From G963923955 sp963923955 (GTDB taxonomy: Bacteria > Pseudomonadota > Gammaproteobacteria > Eutrophobiales > Eutrophobiaceae): a stretch of 64,000 bases of DNA. Position 1 is the stretch's first letter. Each line of letters opens with the position of its first letter. Shown here in pieces: positions 16,374 through 25,655 of the stretch. The stretch spans positions 1,860,001 through 1,924,000 of the forward strand of contig OZ000552.1 in assembly GCA_963923955.1 (NCBI GenBank), read 5' to 3'. The notes beneath the pieces were generated by a model, which was not told where the DNA came from, did not search any database, and saw nothing but the letters and a program-made list of their open reading frames with translations. A program made the translations under genes and the position numbers.

Positions 16374-17492
16374 TTATCTGGGCAGCAACACATCCAGATG
16401 GGCATTGGTCACTTTCTCTGGTGAGAAGTCAGCAGCGCGTATGCGTCCATCCGGTAGGGCAGGATCATCCAGAGACTCCAAAATCGCCGCCGCCATGCGC
16501 GCTGCATCGCCGATCGGCACGAGCCGTCCCCATTTACCGTGTTCCAGCAAAACAGCCGTATCCCCCGGACAATCGGTCGCCACGATGGGGGTATTTAGTG
16601 CCAGGGCTTCGAGGATATTCACCGGGCATCCTTCCGTTGTTGATGAGCTGACCAGCACCGCGGCTCTCTGCATCCACTTATAGGGATTGGGTTCAAAGCC
16701 GGGCAGGTAAGATCTATCAGCCAGTTTCAACTCGGCAATCAAGGACTCAATCCTGTGTTTTTCTGCGCCCTTTCCAAGTATCACCAAGCGCAAGGGCCGC
16801 CGGGCATTGGCGATGGCGAAGGCTTTGACTAATGTTGTCCGGTCTTTTAGTTGTCTAAAACTCCCCACCGACAGGATCAGCGGCGCCTCGCCTTGCAGAT
16901 ACCAGTCATCGGCAAGCGACTCATCCGCCAACCGTTGTATATTTTCTACATCAACGCTGTTGTGAATCGTAATAATCTTTTTCTTAGGAATTCTCAATTC
17001 AAGATGCAGATCATCTACCGCAGCACGACAAACGCTAATGACTTTATCCGCTCTGGGATATAAAAGAAACTGGAGATTCTCTACTGCGATTCTTTTGACC
17101 ACACCGCATTCATCCAGTCTGTTCTGTAACATGCTATGTTGGCTGATGATTGTTCTGCCCTTATAAGCAATCAGCCTCGCTGCACTGACCAGGATGATAT
17201 TGGAAGGTTCAAGCGCTGCTAAGACTGCGGTGGGTTTTTTATTCCTTAGATAAGCCAAGAGCTTGCAAAATACTAGCAATGATGAGCCTATCCTAAAGTC
17301 CACGAGATTCACTTCTGCCGAAACTTCCCCGCGCAAGTCACCCTCGCCATCACCCACGACCAAGTCCACAGCATAGCCCCTTTTGGCAATATGACCAGCC
17401 AGTGCAATAACCGCCCTTTCCGCGCCACCTCCATTTATGGATTTAAGGAAAAAGGCAATGACGCTATTACTATTATTTATAGCCATGCTCAA
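16374..17492 (-). CDS. family 4 glycosyltransferase
   Basis: About 372 residues of GT-B fold. The N-terminal half has FLKSINGGGAERAVIALAGH, the glycine loop of GT4 enzymes, and LAALEPSNIILVSAARL. The C-terminal half has ILSVGSFRQLKDRTTLVKAF, VILGKGAEKHRIESL, and the donor-binding acidic motif in EGCPVNILEALALNTPIVAT. It should transfer a sugar during capsule unit assembly. The start is either TTG 17492 or ATG 17486. It follows the polymerase gene by only a few bases, so it is in the same operon. Confidence 0.88.
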   Translation of the reverse strand: MSMAINNSNSVIAFFLKSINGGGAERAVIALAGHIAKRGYAVDLVVGDGEGDLRGEVSAEVNLVDFRIGSSLLVFCKLLAYLRNKKPTAVLAALEPSNIILVSAARLIAYKGRTIISQHSMLQNRLDECGVVKRIAVENLQFLLYPRADKVISVCRAAVDDLHLELRIPKKKIITIHNSVDVENIQRLADESLADDWYLQGEAPLILSVGSFRQLKDRTTLVKAFAIANARRPLRLVILGKGAEKHRIESLIAELKLADRSYLPGFEPNPYKWMQRAAVLVSSSTTEGCPVNILEALALNTPIVATDCPGDTAVLLEHGKWGRLVPIGDAARMAAAILESLDDPALPDGRIRAADFSPEKVTNAHLDVLLPR

Positions 17493-17495
17493 TCT

Positions 17496-18494
17496 TCAAA
17501 CCAGGAGTGTGCTCCATTTCATATATAGGCGCACCAGATAGCCCGAATACAGCAGGAGAAATAATCTACATTTATCACGAGAAAGGGCAAGCATGGAAAC
17601 GACAATAAGGGGTGAAAGAGTAACCCAGATTCGGGAAGCCCAAGGAATATGGACATTGAGAATCAAAAACCAGGCGATGATGCTAATCACAAAGATGTTT
17701 TTTCTGATATACGCCTGCCCGCTTGTTAATTGCAGGAAGAGAAAAAATGACCATAGCACCATCTGTATGGGAGAACCCAGTCCCTGAATATAATCCTCAC
17801 GCAATCTCCTGTCTTCAATAATCGTCCCCAGAAAATCAATGCCGACCGTCATCACAAGCCCCGTTGCTACGGCGGCGCTTATGCCAAAGAGCCAGAGGAA
17901 ATAACGCGTTTCTTTCACGCGGCTGATCAGTTTCAGGAAATAATAAAAAATCACCAGCACCAAGGTTAAAGAATGGGTAAAACTCCCGATGAGAAAAAGC
18001 AGGGCCCTTGTTATTTCCGAGCGCAGTGTGAGTGCTATCATAAACAATGTAAAGGCAAGACCGTTGCGCATGATGGAAAGCGCCATGTCAATCACCAGGG
18101 GATTGAGCAGAAAAAGCAGCGCTATGGCATAGCTGGTGCGGTTAATCAGCAACCAGGCCCACGTGAAGAGCATGAAAAAGGAAATAAGACGCAGGGCGAT
18201 TGCCGCCTCGCCGGTTAAGGCAGTGAGCAGGCGCACCAGTTCAAACCAGAGCACCTCGCCGGTATAGTATTTTTCTAATGAAAAAGAATCGATGCCGTGA
18301 AGTTCTGAGAACGTTATCTCCCGCTCATGCGCATCAGTAAAGCGTTCTGCATACCATTGAAAATCAACATGTTGACCTGCTATCATTATTTCCGTCCAAG
18401 GAAAGAAGACAACGAAGGATGCGTACACGAGAGCAAACAGGATTGCCTCTGATCTCCTTCTGGGCCGCGCCAGGGTGGATTCCATATTTACCAT
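17496..18494 (-). CDS. EpsG-like polysaccharide polymerase
   Basis: About 332 residues and strongly hydrophobic, with roughly 8-10 membrane segments (for example ALVYASFVVFFPWTEIMIAG, LISFFMLFTWAWLLI, ALLFLLNPLVIDMALSI). The loop after the fourth helix carries SIMRNGLAFTLF, matching the R-x-G-hydrophobic pattern of EpsG/Wzy-type proteins. It probably joins repeat units at the outer face of the inner membrane. It stands between the ABC exporter and a glycosyltransferase, where a polymerase would be expected. The exact start (18515, 18494 or 18485) is uncertain. Confidence 0.7.
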   Translation of the reverse strand: MVNMESTLARPRRRSEAILFALVYASFVVFFPWTEIMIAGQHVDFQWYAERFTDAHEREITFSELHGIDSFSLEKYYTGEVLWFELVRLLTALTGEAAIALRLISFFMLFTWAWLLINRTSYAIALLFLLNPLVIDMALSIMRNGLAFTLFMIALTLRSEITRALLFLIGSFTHSLTLVLVIFYYFLKLISRVKETRYFLWLFGISAAVATGLVMTVGIDFLGTIIEDRRLREDYIQGLGSPIQMVLWSFFLFLQLTSGQAYIRKNIFVISIIAWFLILNVHIPWASRIWVTLSPLIVVSMLALSRDKCRLFLLLYSGYLVRLYMKWSTLLV

Positions 18495-18590
18495 GCGCCA
18501 CGCCCCCGCTTGCAAGCCAGCATTATGGCAGCCCCGGCCCCGGCGCCCACCTCAACCCCCTTCACGCCGTGGAAAATACCGGGCATTGCC

Positions 18591-20396
18591 TCATCCACTC
18601 GCAGCAACCGCCGCCGGCCCTTCCAGGTCTTCGTAACGCACGACGCGCTGCAAGCGCCCCGCCTGCAACGCCACAATCCAATCGCAGTTTTTTAAGGTCG
18701 TGAGGCGGTGCGAGACGATCAGTACAGTCTGCTTCTCCGGCAAGGAATCAATCCCGGCCATCACTGCGCTTTCTGTGTCGCCATCCAAGGCGCTGGTGGC
18801 CTCATCAAAGATCAGCACGTGGGCGCGTTTGTACAGCGCCCGGGCGATGCCGATGCGCTGGCGTTGGCCGCCGGATAGGCGTATGCCGCGCTCGCCAACG
18901 AAGGTGTCATAGCCTTGTTCCCAGGAGTCTATGGTGGCCGCGATCTGCGCCAGTGCGGCCGCTTCGCGCACCCGCTCGACATCGATCTTTTCCCGCGGCA
19001 CGCCGAAGGCAATGTTTTCCATGATGGTGGTATCGGCCAGAAAAATGCTCTGCGGCACATGGGCGATATGCGCCTGCCAGGCGGGGCTATTGCCCTCATC
19101 CACGGGCCTATCGTCAATGTATAGACCGCCCGCTGTCGGTGCCAGCAGGCCCATCACGACATCCAGCAAGGTGCTCTTGCCACAACCGGTGGCACCGACA
19201 AAGCCGATGCGGCTGCCGTGCGGGATCTCCAGGTCAATCCCCTGCAAGACCCAGGGGCCTTGCGGGTGATAACGAAAACAGACATCGCGCAGCGTGATCT
19301 GCCGGGTGAAGGCCAAGGGGGGCAGCGGCCGTGCGCCGCCGTCCACAACGGGCGTATCCAGCAAGTGCAGTACCTCAGCCAAAGCCGCCCGCCCGCCCTG
19401 TATGCCCCCCCAGTTGTTATAGACTTGCTGCATCAAGGGCAACAGGCGCTGGATGGCCAGCACCAGTGTGCCTAAGACGAGCAGCGCCTTGTTGATGGCG
19501 CCCGCATCCTTGGTCAGCCAAAAGGCCAGCCCGGCGACAAAGGTGATGCCAAGGGCCTCGATCAGCTGCCGCGGCAGCATTCTGATGATCTGGAGATTGC
19601 CTTGTGCGCGGCGCATGCGCTTGTCTGCGCGGCTATAGAGCAGCAGGCAAGTCTCTTGCAAGCGGTCTAAGATGACATCGCGAATGCCGCCTAAGTTCTC
19701 CTGTGCGATCTGCATGCGCCTGTTTTGTGTGCTCGCCAGACGCTGGCCGGTGCCACGCAAGCGCTTGTCGGTGGCGACGGCCGTAGCCACATAGAAAGCG
19801 CCCAGCCCGACAAAGACGGTGGCTGTTAGCCCAAAATCGAGCGTCGCCAAGAAGACAACGATCAATACGATGTTCACCAGCGAGGAGATCAACGTGAGCA
19901 GCGGCAGGACGACATACTCCACCACCATGTTTATCTTGCCGGTCAAGAGCGCGAGGACACTGCTGCTGTTTTGCCGCGTATGTTCCAGGTAGGGCTGATA
20001 CAGGGCCTGGCGATAGGCGCGTGCGCCGATATGCGCGCCCAAGGCATGAGAAAAGCGCACCTGCGCCCACAACAGCAGCAGGCGCAGCGCGCCGGTGAAC
20101 AAGACTGCCGCGCAGAATACAACCGTGATCGGCAAGAGCATTTCCTGGGGACTTTCCAATCCCAACGCAGCAATGAACGGCTGCGCCACAGGGTGGGCGA
20201 AGACCTTCTCTGGCGCGGTCAGCACGCCTAGAAGCGGCAGCACCAGGCCGATGGAAATCATATCGGTGGCCGCCCCCAGCATAGTGAGTGCGAGGAGCGC
20301 GGCGAGTTGCCCTCTGTAGCGGGCGGGGATGTGGTGCCAAAGCCGGCGCAGCAGGGTAAGCAAGGAAGGCACAATACTCTTAGGCGCGGCAGGCAC
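18591..20396 (-). CDS. ABC transporter, fused membrane and ATPase domains (flippase/exporter)
   Basis: About 602 residues from a GTG at 20396. Residues about 25-310 hold six membrane helices. The nucleotide-binding domain has Walker A GATGCGKST, signature LSGGQRQ, Walker B VLIFDEATSALD and the switch His in SHRLTTL. It resembles MsbA/PglK-type flippases and probably moves the lipid-linked capsule unit across the inner membrane. The start overlaps the end of the upstream glycosyltransferase by 17 bases, hence the choice of GTG rather than the longer open frame reaching 20501. Confidence 0.88.
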   Translation of the reverse strand: MPAAPKSIVPSLLTLLRRLWHHIPARYRGQLAALLALTMLGAATDMISIGLVLPLLGVLTAPEKVFAHPVAQPFIAALGLESPQEMLLPITVVFCAAVLFTGALRLLLLWAQVRFSHALGAHIGARAYRQALYQPYLEHTRQNSSSVLALLTGKINMVVEYVVLPLLTLISSLVNIVLIVVFLATLDFGLTATVFVGLGAFYVATAVATDKRLRGTGQRLASTQNRRMQIAQENLGGIRDVILDRLQETCLLLYSRADKRMRRAQGNLQIIRMLPRQLIEALGITFVAGLAFWLTKDAGAINKALLVLGTLVLAIQRLLPLMQQVYNNWGGIQGGRAALAEVLHLLDTPVVDGGARPLPPLAFTRQITLRDVCFRYHPQGPWVLQGIDLEIPHGSRIGFVGATGCGKSTLLDVVMGLLAPTAGGLYIDDRPVDEGNSPAWQAHIAHVPQSIFLADTTIMENIAFGVPREKIDVERVREAAALAQIAATIDSWEQGYDTFVGERGIRLSGGQRQRIGIARALYKRAHVLIFDEATSALDGDTESAVMAGIDSLPEKQTVLIVSHRLTTLKNCDWIVALQAGRLQRVVRYEDLEGPAAVAASG

Positions 20397-21450
20397 GGAA
20401 ATATGCCGCCGCCCTCTTTCCTCCAAGAAAGATCGAGCCAGTATGAAAAAACAGACGCAGCCGCGCAGGGATGCGCAGATAGTAAGCGAAGAGTAGCGCA
20501 ACAGACAAACGCAAGGAAAACCTCGCCTGCATCTGTTTGTATAGTGCAGGTGTCTCTGCCTCCAGCCGCTGCAGAAAGGCCGGCAATCGCCCTATTGCTC
20601 GATAAAGTAAGCATTTATAAAACAAATCCGCATACAAGCGATTTATGGTTCTTTCAGAATAAGCGTGATCTGCTGCATATCGTTCGAAGACATAAGGAAT
20701 AGAAAACATACTATCCTCTATTATCTCCTCGCTATGACGCTTCTTTTCCATGCGAGTGGTAGAGTATGAATGGCTGCGGATCTTTACATGCGGCAAGGGG
20801 ACATACTCAAATTCGGTGATGAGCGCCAGCCGAGCCCAGAAATCAAGGTCTTCTAAGTAGGCTAATTTTTCATCAAAGAGTGAGGTGGTTAAAACCAGTT
20901 TGCGCTCTGCAAGCACAGACGAGGCCGAACCGGAAATCGCGAAAAAGCAGGACATAACCTTTGCAAAAACATCGCCGCAACCACAGGCGGGAATGGGAAA
21001 TAACAGAGGAGCCTCATTGCCTGCCGCGTTAATGTATGAGGCCTCCGAATAACAAACCTTTGCTTGTGGGTTGGCTTGCAATTTCTCTATTTGAAACGCC
21101 AGCTTCTCCGCCAGCCACAGATCATCACTGTCTAAAAAGGCGATATAATCGGCTTTGGCCGCGCGGATGCCGGTGTTGCGGGCATGACTCACACCAACAT
21201 GCGGGGTGGCAATCAGCTCGATCAAATCAGACTTAAGGCCCTCTACAACGGCGCGGGTCTCATCAGTAGAGCCATCGTCCACAACGATGATCTTGCGCGG
21301 CAAGTAGGTCTGCGCCAGGACCGATGCAATGGTTTCCTTAATAAACCGCGCCGCATTATACGCCGGGATGATCACATCAACAGACGGGCTTGTGGGCGGG
21401 GTCGTCTCTTCTGCGAAGAATTGTTCGCCTTGTGCGCGGGTCATGTTCAT
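20380..21450 (-). CDS. family 2 glycosyltransferase
   Basis: 356 residues. The GT-A fold opens with VDVIIPAYNAARFIKETIAS and IIVVDDGSTDETRAVV, then HVGVSHARNTGIRAAKADYI and the metal-binding DSDD in FLDSDDLWLAEKL. The acceptor side has FDEKLAYLEDLDFWARLAL. It transfers a sugar from a nucleotide donor in the cytoplasm. A preceding glycosyltransferase gene ends 11 bases upstream and the ABC gene overlaps its end. Confidence 0.9.
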   Translation of the reverse strand: MNMTRAQGEQFFAEETTPPTSPSVDVIIPAYNAARFIKETIASVLAQTYLPRKIIVVDDGSTDETRAVVEGLKSDLIELIATPHVGVSHARNTGIRAAKADYIAFLDSDDLWLAEKLAFQIEKLQANPQAKVCYSEASYINAAGNEAPLLFPIPACGCGDVFAKVMSCFFAISGSASSVLAERKLVLTTSLFDEKLAYLEDLDFWARLALITEFEYVPLPHVKIRSHSYSTTRMEKKRHSEEIIEDSMFSIPYVFERYAADHAYSERTINRLYADLFYKCLLYRAIGRLPAFLQRLEAETPALYKQMQARFSLRLSVALLFAYYLRIPARLRLFFHTGSIFLGGKRAAAYFRACRA

Positions 21451-21461
21451 AATTTTGGATG

Positions 21462-22439
21462 CTATACCAATTCCTCAAACAGATTAACCAGGTTATCCAC
21501 GGCGACATCATTGTTCAGATGATTATCGATAAACTCCTTACCTTGTCTGGCGATCTTTTCCCATTTTGGATTGTTGGGATCAGACAGGTACCCGGCAAAC
21601 TTTTCCTTATAATTTTTCTCGTTAATAAAAACAGCCGTCTCCTCATTCTCAAAGCCCAGATAATACGCATTATTAAAAGGGGTTATCTCCATGAAGGTTA
21701 AGCATCCCGCCGCCGGTATTTCGAAGTATTTGATCGTTGGATAGTAGGTTGTTGCAGCAATCGCCGCACAATATTGCGAGAGCAGATCGGCATAGCGCTC
21801 ATGCGGATACCTGCCATCTTGGATTTTTACATAATCCACATAGGGCAGGTCATTACACCGGGTGCGGAGTCTATAGTGATACCAGCGAGAGTGTCCTGGA
21901 TATACTATTTTCCCTGCCAATCTTCCGAGGACGCTTTTTCTGCCCACTACCCCGGAGTTCAAGATTCGGTTGTTTATTCTTTCCTTATATGGCGGCAGAT
22001 CGCTAAACTGGCTGGGCTCTACGCCAAAGAGAATTTCTCGGTAGCGAAACTCCTGCGGATAGAACTGATAAAAATAGCTACTCGGCATGAAATTGAAGTA
22101 ATAATCAATTTTGTACTTTTCATGGTTAGGGATTTTCTTCTCTCGTTTGGCATCATGCGGATCCCCCACGCGACACACAACCGGTATGCCGCAACCTTCA
22201 ATATTAGCCAGCGTCTCTGGTGTACCCCTACGGTGATTATCAGGAAGCAAAATAATATCGCATTTGCCTTTTAACTCGGACACATCAAAATAATCATCGG
22301 CGGGATAATAGTGCACATCTATCCGGCTATTTCTCTTTAGTGCATGCATAAAAAAGAAATACGTTGTGTTATCAAAATGCTGGCCGGTTAAGAATTGATA
22401 GCCTTTTTTATAGATAAAGGCTACTTTGATTTTTTGCAC
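21462..22439 (-). CDS. CgeB-like glycosyltransferase
   Basis: 325 residues. KIKVAFIYKKGYQFLTGQHF at the start and a C-terminal part with YADLLSQYCAAIAATTYYPT, KYFEIPAAGCLTFMEITPF and NEKNYKEKFAGYL match the spore-maturation CgeB/group 1 glycosyltransferase pattern, in which E-x-P-A-x-G replaces the usual E-x7-E region. The start is GTG at 22439 preceded by GAGGAGAT. It is the first gene after the dehydrogenase gene in this direction. Donor and linkage cannot be read from sequence. Confidence 0.75.
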   Translation of the reverse strand: MQKIKVAFIYKKGYQFLTGQHFDNTTYFFFMHALKRNSRIDVHYYPADDYFDVSELKGKCDIILLPDNHRRGTPETLANIEGCGIPVVCRVGDPHDAKREKKIPNHEKYKIDYYFNFMPSSYFYQFYPQEFRYREILFGVEPSQFSDLPPYKERINNRILNSGVVGRKSVLGRLAGKIVYPGHSRWYHYRLRTRCNDLPYVDYVKIQDGRYPHERYADLLSQYCAAIAATTYYPTIKYFEIPAAGCLTFMEITPFNNAYYLGFENEETAVFINEKNYKEKFAGYLSDPNNPKWEKIARQGKEFIDNHLNNDVAVDNLVNLFEELV

Positions 22440-22574
22440 TTAAGCGATCTCCTCTTAAATATTTCTTGGCGCTTGCCAAAGACGGGGCTTGGCATTGTTC
22501 GTTGTTGCCGACCTTATCCCCAAAGGCGAGGCGCATTGTACGCGATCTTTTGCGCAAGCAGAAATAATTACGGG

Positions 22575-24137
22575 TCAAACCCGGCCTACACAGTGGTAGT
22601 CAAAGCCTGCTCTGCGCATCATTGCCGGCTCATAGACATTACGCAGGTCGATGAAGATATTGCCTTGCATGGTCTTGCGTAGCCGCGCCAGATCCAGGCC
22701 GCGATAGACATTCCATTCGGTCAGCAACACAATCGCGTCAGCCCCGGCGGCGGCCTCGTATAGATCCTCAAAATAGCGCACCGCTGCCGGCAGCAAGGAC
22801 TTCGCCGCGGCCATGCCCTGCGGGTCATGCGCCTGAATGCGCGCCCCGTTCTCGATCAGCGGCGGCAGGATGGCCAGGGCAGGGGCCGCGCGCATATCAT
22901 CGGTTTCCGGCTTAAACGTCAAGCCCAGCACGGCGATATTCTTGCCTTTTTCACTTGGCTCATTGCCCCGTTCACCGCCGGCCTCACCGTCGGCCTCAGC
23001 ACCCGTCTCGCCGCTCGGCGTCATTCCTGCGGAAGCAGGAATCCACGCCTCGCCGCCCGCCTGGCTACCCGCTTCACTACCCTCCGTCCCCTGTTCAAGC
23101 CGGGGGCGGGCTATTCCTGCGGAAGCAGGAGTCCACGCTGCGCTATCTCCCTCGCTGCCTGCCCCAGCACCGCCCTCCTTATCACCCGCCGCTGCACCCC
23201 CCAGCGCCCGGCGGATCTTCGTCAGCATACGTGCCTTTTGTGCCTCGTTCACGGCCATCACAGCCTCGACGATGCGGCTGGGCGCGCCGCTTTCCCGCCC
23301 CATGCCGGCCAGCGCGCGGGTATCCTTCGGCAGGCACGAGCCGCCATAGCCGGGGCCGGGGTGCAGGAACTTGCGCCCGATGCGCCCGTCCAGCCCCATG
23401 CCTTTCGCCACCGCATGCACATCCGCCCCCAGCGCCTCGCAAAGCGCCGCCATCTCGTTGATGAAGCTGATCTTCGTCGCCAAAAAGGCATTGGTGGCAT
23501 ACTTGATCAACTCGGCGCTCTCCAGGCTTGTGACCAAAATCGGCGCCTCGATTAAGTTCAGCGGCCGATACAACTCCCGCAGCAAGCCTTCCGCCCGCGC
23601 GCTCTCAAGCCCCAGCACGACCCGATCCGGGCGCATGAAATCGGCAATCGCCGCGCCTTCGCGCAGGAACTCCGGATTGGCCGCCACATCAAAATCCGCC
23701 TTTGGGTTGGCTTGCCGAATGATGCCCTGCACCTGCCGCGCGGTGCCCACCGGCACCGTGGATTTATCCACCACCACGGTATAACCGGCCAGCTGCGGTG
23801 CCAGCTCACGGGCGGCCTGGTGGATGAAGGACAGATCCACCTGACCATCGCTGTGCCGCGTCGGGGTGCCGACGGCGATAAAAATAAGATCGTTTATCCC
23901 TATCGCCGCCGGGTCGCCCGTCGATTGGCCCTGCACGGCAAAGGACAAGCGCCCCTCGGCCACGTTTTTGGCGATCAGGGCGGTAAGCCCCGGCTCATAG
24001 ATCGGCACCTGGCCGGACTGCAAGGCCGCAATGCGCGCCCGGTCAACATCAATGCAACAGACATCCGCGCCGAACTCGGCAAAGCAGGCGGCGGAGACCA
24101 GCCCGACATAGCCTGCGCCCAGCATGCTGACCTTCAT
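22575..24137 (-). CDS. ugd: UDP-glucose 6-dehydrogenase with an in-frame repeat insertion
   Basis: It oxidises UDP-glucose to UDP-glucuronate. From the ATG at 24137 the protein has 520 residues, about 85 more than usual. Seen: NAD site MKVSMLGAGYVGL, E157 in NPEFLREG, N216 in KYATNAF, catalytic C268 in GGSCLPKDT, and the C-terminal VLGLTFKPETDDMR block. Residues about 315-398 are an alien low-complexity stretch between the helical middle domain and the UDP-binding domain. It includes AAWTPASAGIARP and EAWIPASAGMT, which are translations of the palindromic repeats at 23019-23138. The active-site residues are intact, so the enzyme may still work with this extra surface loop. Confidence 0.9.
   Translation of the reverse strand: MKVSMLGAGYVGLVSAACFAEFGADVCCIDVDRARIAALQSGQVPIYEPGLTALIAKNVAEGRLSFAVQGQSTGDPAAIGINDLIFIAVGTPTRHSDGQVDLSFIHQAARELAPQLAGYTVVVDKSTVPVGTARQVQGIIRQANPKADFDVAANPEFLREGAAIADFMRPDRVVLGLESARAEGLLRELYRPLNLIEAPILVTSLESAELIKYATNAFLATKISFINEMAALCEALGADVHAVAKGMGLDGRIGRKFLHPGPGYGGSCLPKDTRALAGMGRESGAPSRIVEAVMAVNEAQKARMLTKIRRALGGAAAGDKEGGAGAGSEGDSAAWTPASAGIARPRLEQGTEGSEAGSQAGGEAWIPASAGMTPSGETGAEADGEAGGERGNEPSEKGKNIAVLGLTFKPETDDMRAAPALAILPPLIENGARIQAHDPQGMAAAKSLLPAAVRYFEDLYEAAAGADAIVLLTEWNVYRGLDLARLRKTMQGNIFIDLRNVYEPAMMRRAGFDYHCVGRV
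23019..23138. repeat. palindromic repeats inside the ugd gene
   Basis: CGTCATTCCTGCGGAAGCAG at 23019 and CTATTCCTGCGGAAGCAG near 23111, with CGTCCCCTGTTCAAGCCGG between them, are the same elements that occupy intergenic gaps elsewhere (for example 15060-15130). Both are in the frame that lacks stops, so translation continues through them. Confidence 0.85.
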
Positions 24138-24545
24138 CCGCTTAAGCCTCCTACAGCCGCAACAGGGAAATGGTCTCAGGCTTGGTTGCCCGATCCAAGA
24201 CGCCTTGTACGTCAAACACCAGGCCGCGGCGCCCTTCCAGCAAGGCGGTGATCGTCTCCCAACCAGCGCCCAATGCCCGGTGCGGCACGGCCAGCATCAC
24301 GGCCGCCGCCGGTTTTAATTCCGCCCGTTCCAAAATGCTGACCTTCATCCGCTTAAGCCTCCTACAGCCGCAACAGGGAAATGGCCTCAGGCTTGGTTGC
24401 CCGATCCAAGACGCCTTGTACGTCAAACACCAGGCCGCGGCGGCCTTCCAGCAGGGCGGTGATCATCTCCCAACGGACGCCTAATGCCCGGTGCGGCACG
24501 GCCAGCACCACGGCCGCCGCCGGTTTTAACTCTTCCCGTTCCAGC
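24124..24545. repeat. 211-bp tandem duplication at a gene junction
   Basis: ATGCTGACCTTCATCCGCTT at 24124 recurs at 24335 and the similarity continues to about 24545. The unit contains the end of the upstream dehydrogenase gene and the first codons of ugd. Copies differ at several bases, so the event is not brand new. Confidence 0.88.
24151..24348 (-). pseudogene. duplicated C-terminal fragment of the UDP-HexNAc dehydrogenase
   Basis: It was created by the 211-bp tandem duplication. A second copy of the ugd start (ATG at 24348, MKVSIL) is fused to ERAELKPAAAVMLAVPHRAL and the rest of the last about 59 codons of the neighbouring dehydrogenase, ending at 24151. It could be translated as a 65-residue piece of a UDP-binding domain but cannot be an enzyme. 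Confidence 0.75.
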
Positions 24546-25642
24546 AGGCGCACCCCGTGGCGCGCCGCCGCTTGACCATCAACGAGCGGGTCGTGCGCCT
24601 GCACATCCAGGCCGTAGTCCTGCAATTCGGTGATGAGGTCGATGACGCGGCTGTTGCGCAGATCCGGCACTTCGGCCTTGAAGCTCAAGCCCAAGATGGT
24701 CACGCGGCAATCCTTGAGGGCTACGCCGCTCTGGGTCAGGTGCTGGACGAGATGCTGAGCGATGAAGCGCCCCATGCCGTCATTGATGCGCCGCCCGGCC
24801 AGGATGACCTGCGGGTTGTACTCGGCCAGCGCCGCCTTGTAGGTGAGGTAATACGGGTCAACGCCGACACAATGCCCGCCGACCAGCCCCGGCTTAAACG
24901 GCAGGAAGTTCCACTTGGTCGCCGCCGCCGCTAGCACATCGCCGGTGTCCAGCCGCAGCCGCTGGCAGATGAGCGCCAGCTCGTTCATCAGGGCGATGTT
25001 CAGATCACGCTGGGTGTTCTCGATCACCTTGGCGGCCTCGGCCACTTCGATGGATGGGGCGCGATGCAAATCGGCCTTGATCACCGCGCCATAGACCGCG
25101 GCCATGGTATCTAAGGTGGCGGCATCTTGCGCGGCGATGACCTTGGCGGTGTTGGTGAAGTTGTGTTCGGCATCGCCCGGGTTGATGCGCTCCGGCGAGT
25201 AGCCGATGAAGAAATCCTCGCCCGCGCGCAGGTTTGAGCCGGCCTCCAGCAGCGGCAGGCAGTCCTCCCGTGTGGCGCCCGGATACACGGTCGATTCATA
25301 GACGACAATGTCGCCGGTTTTCAAGTGCGGCGCCAGGGCGCGGGTGGCCGCGAGCAGGGGCGCCAAGTCCGGTGCCTTGCCTTTGGTGACCGGTGTCGGC
25401 ACGGCGATGATGTGAAAGTCCGCGCCGGCGAGTACCGCCGCATCGCTGCTCAGTTGCAAGTCCGCTTTGGCCAGTTCTGCTGCGCCCACCTCGCCGGTGG
25501 CATCCCGGCCGGCCTTGAGCGCGGCGACCCTGGCCGCATCGGTATCAAAGCCAATGACCCGCCCCTGTCGCCCAAAGGCCACGGCCACCGGCAGGCCGAC
25601 ATAGCCCAGGCCAAGAACAGAGATCGTGCGCGTATGTGTCAT
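24362..25642 (-). CDS. UDP-N-acetylhexosamine 6-dehydrogenase (WbpA/WbpO/TviB family)
   Basis: 426 residues. ISVLGLGYVGLPVAVAFGRQ is the NAD fold, GYSPERINPGD is the subfamily signature, and GGHCVGVDPYYLTYKA contains the catalytic Cys and separates it from UDP-glucose dehydrogenases. The C-terminal VTILGLSFKAEVPDLRNSRV is the substrate-binding domain. It should make a UDP-N-acetylhexosaminuronic acid for the capsule. It starts 13 bases after the epimerase gene, so they are co-transcribed. Whether the substrate is the gluco or galacto form is undecided. Confidence 0.9.
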   Translation of the reverse strand: MTHTRTISVLGLGYVGLPVAVAFGRQGRVIGFDTDAARVAALKAGRDATGEVGAAELAKADLQLSSDAAVLAGADFHIIAVPTPVTKGKAPDLAPLLAATRALAPHLKTGDIVVYESTVYPGATREDCLPLLEAGSNLRAGEDFFIGYSPERINPGDAEHNFTNTAKVIAAQDAATLDTMAAVYGAVIKADLHRAPSIEVAEAAKVIENTQRDLNIALMNELALICQRLRLDTGDVLAAAATKWNFLPFKPGLVGGHCVGVDPYYLTYKAALAEYNPQVILAGRRINDGMGRFIAQHLVQHLTQSGVALKDCRVTILGLSFKAEVPDLRNSRVIDLITELQDYGLDVQAHDPLVDGQAAARHGVRLLEREELKPAAAVVLAVPHRALGVRWEMITALLEGRRGLVFDVQGVLDRATKPEAISLLRL

Positions 25643-25655
25643 CGGCTAGACCCCA

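Noticed and set aside
20397..20501. Longer start for the ABC transporter
   Set aside because: It would overlap about 120 bases of the upstream glycosyltransferase; the GTG at 20396 gives the normal family start.
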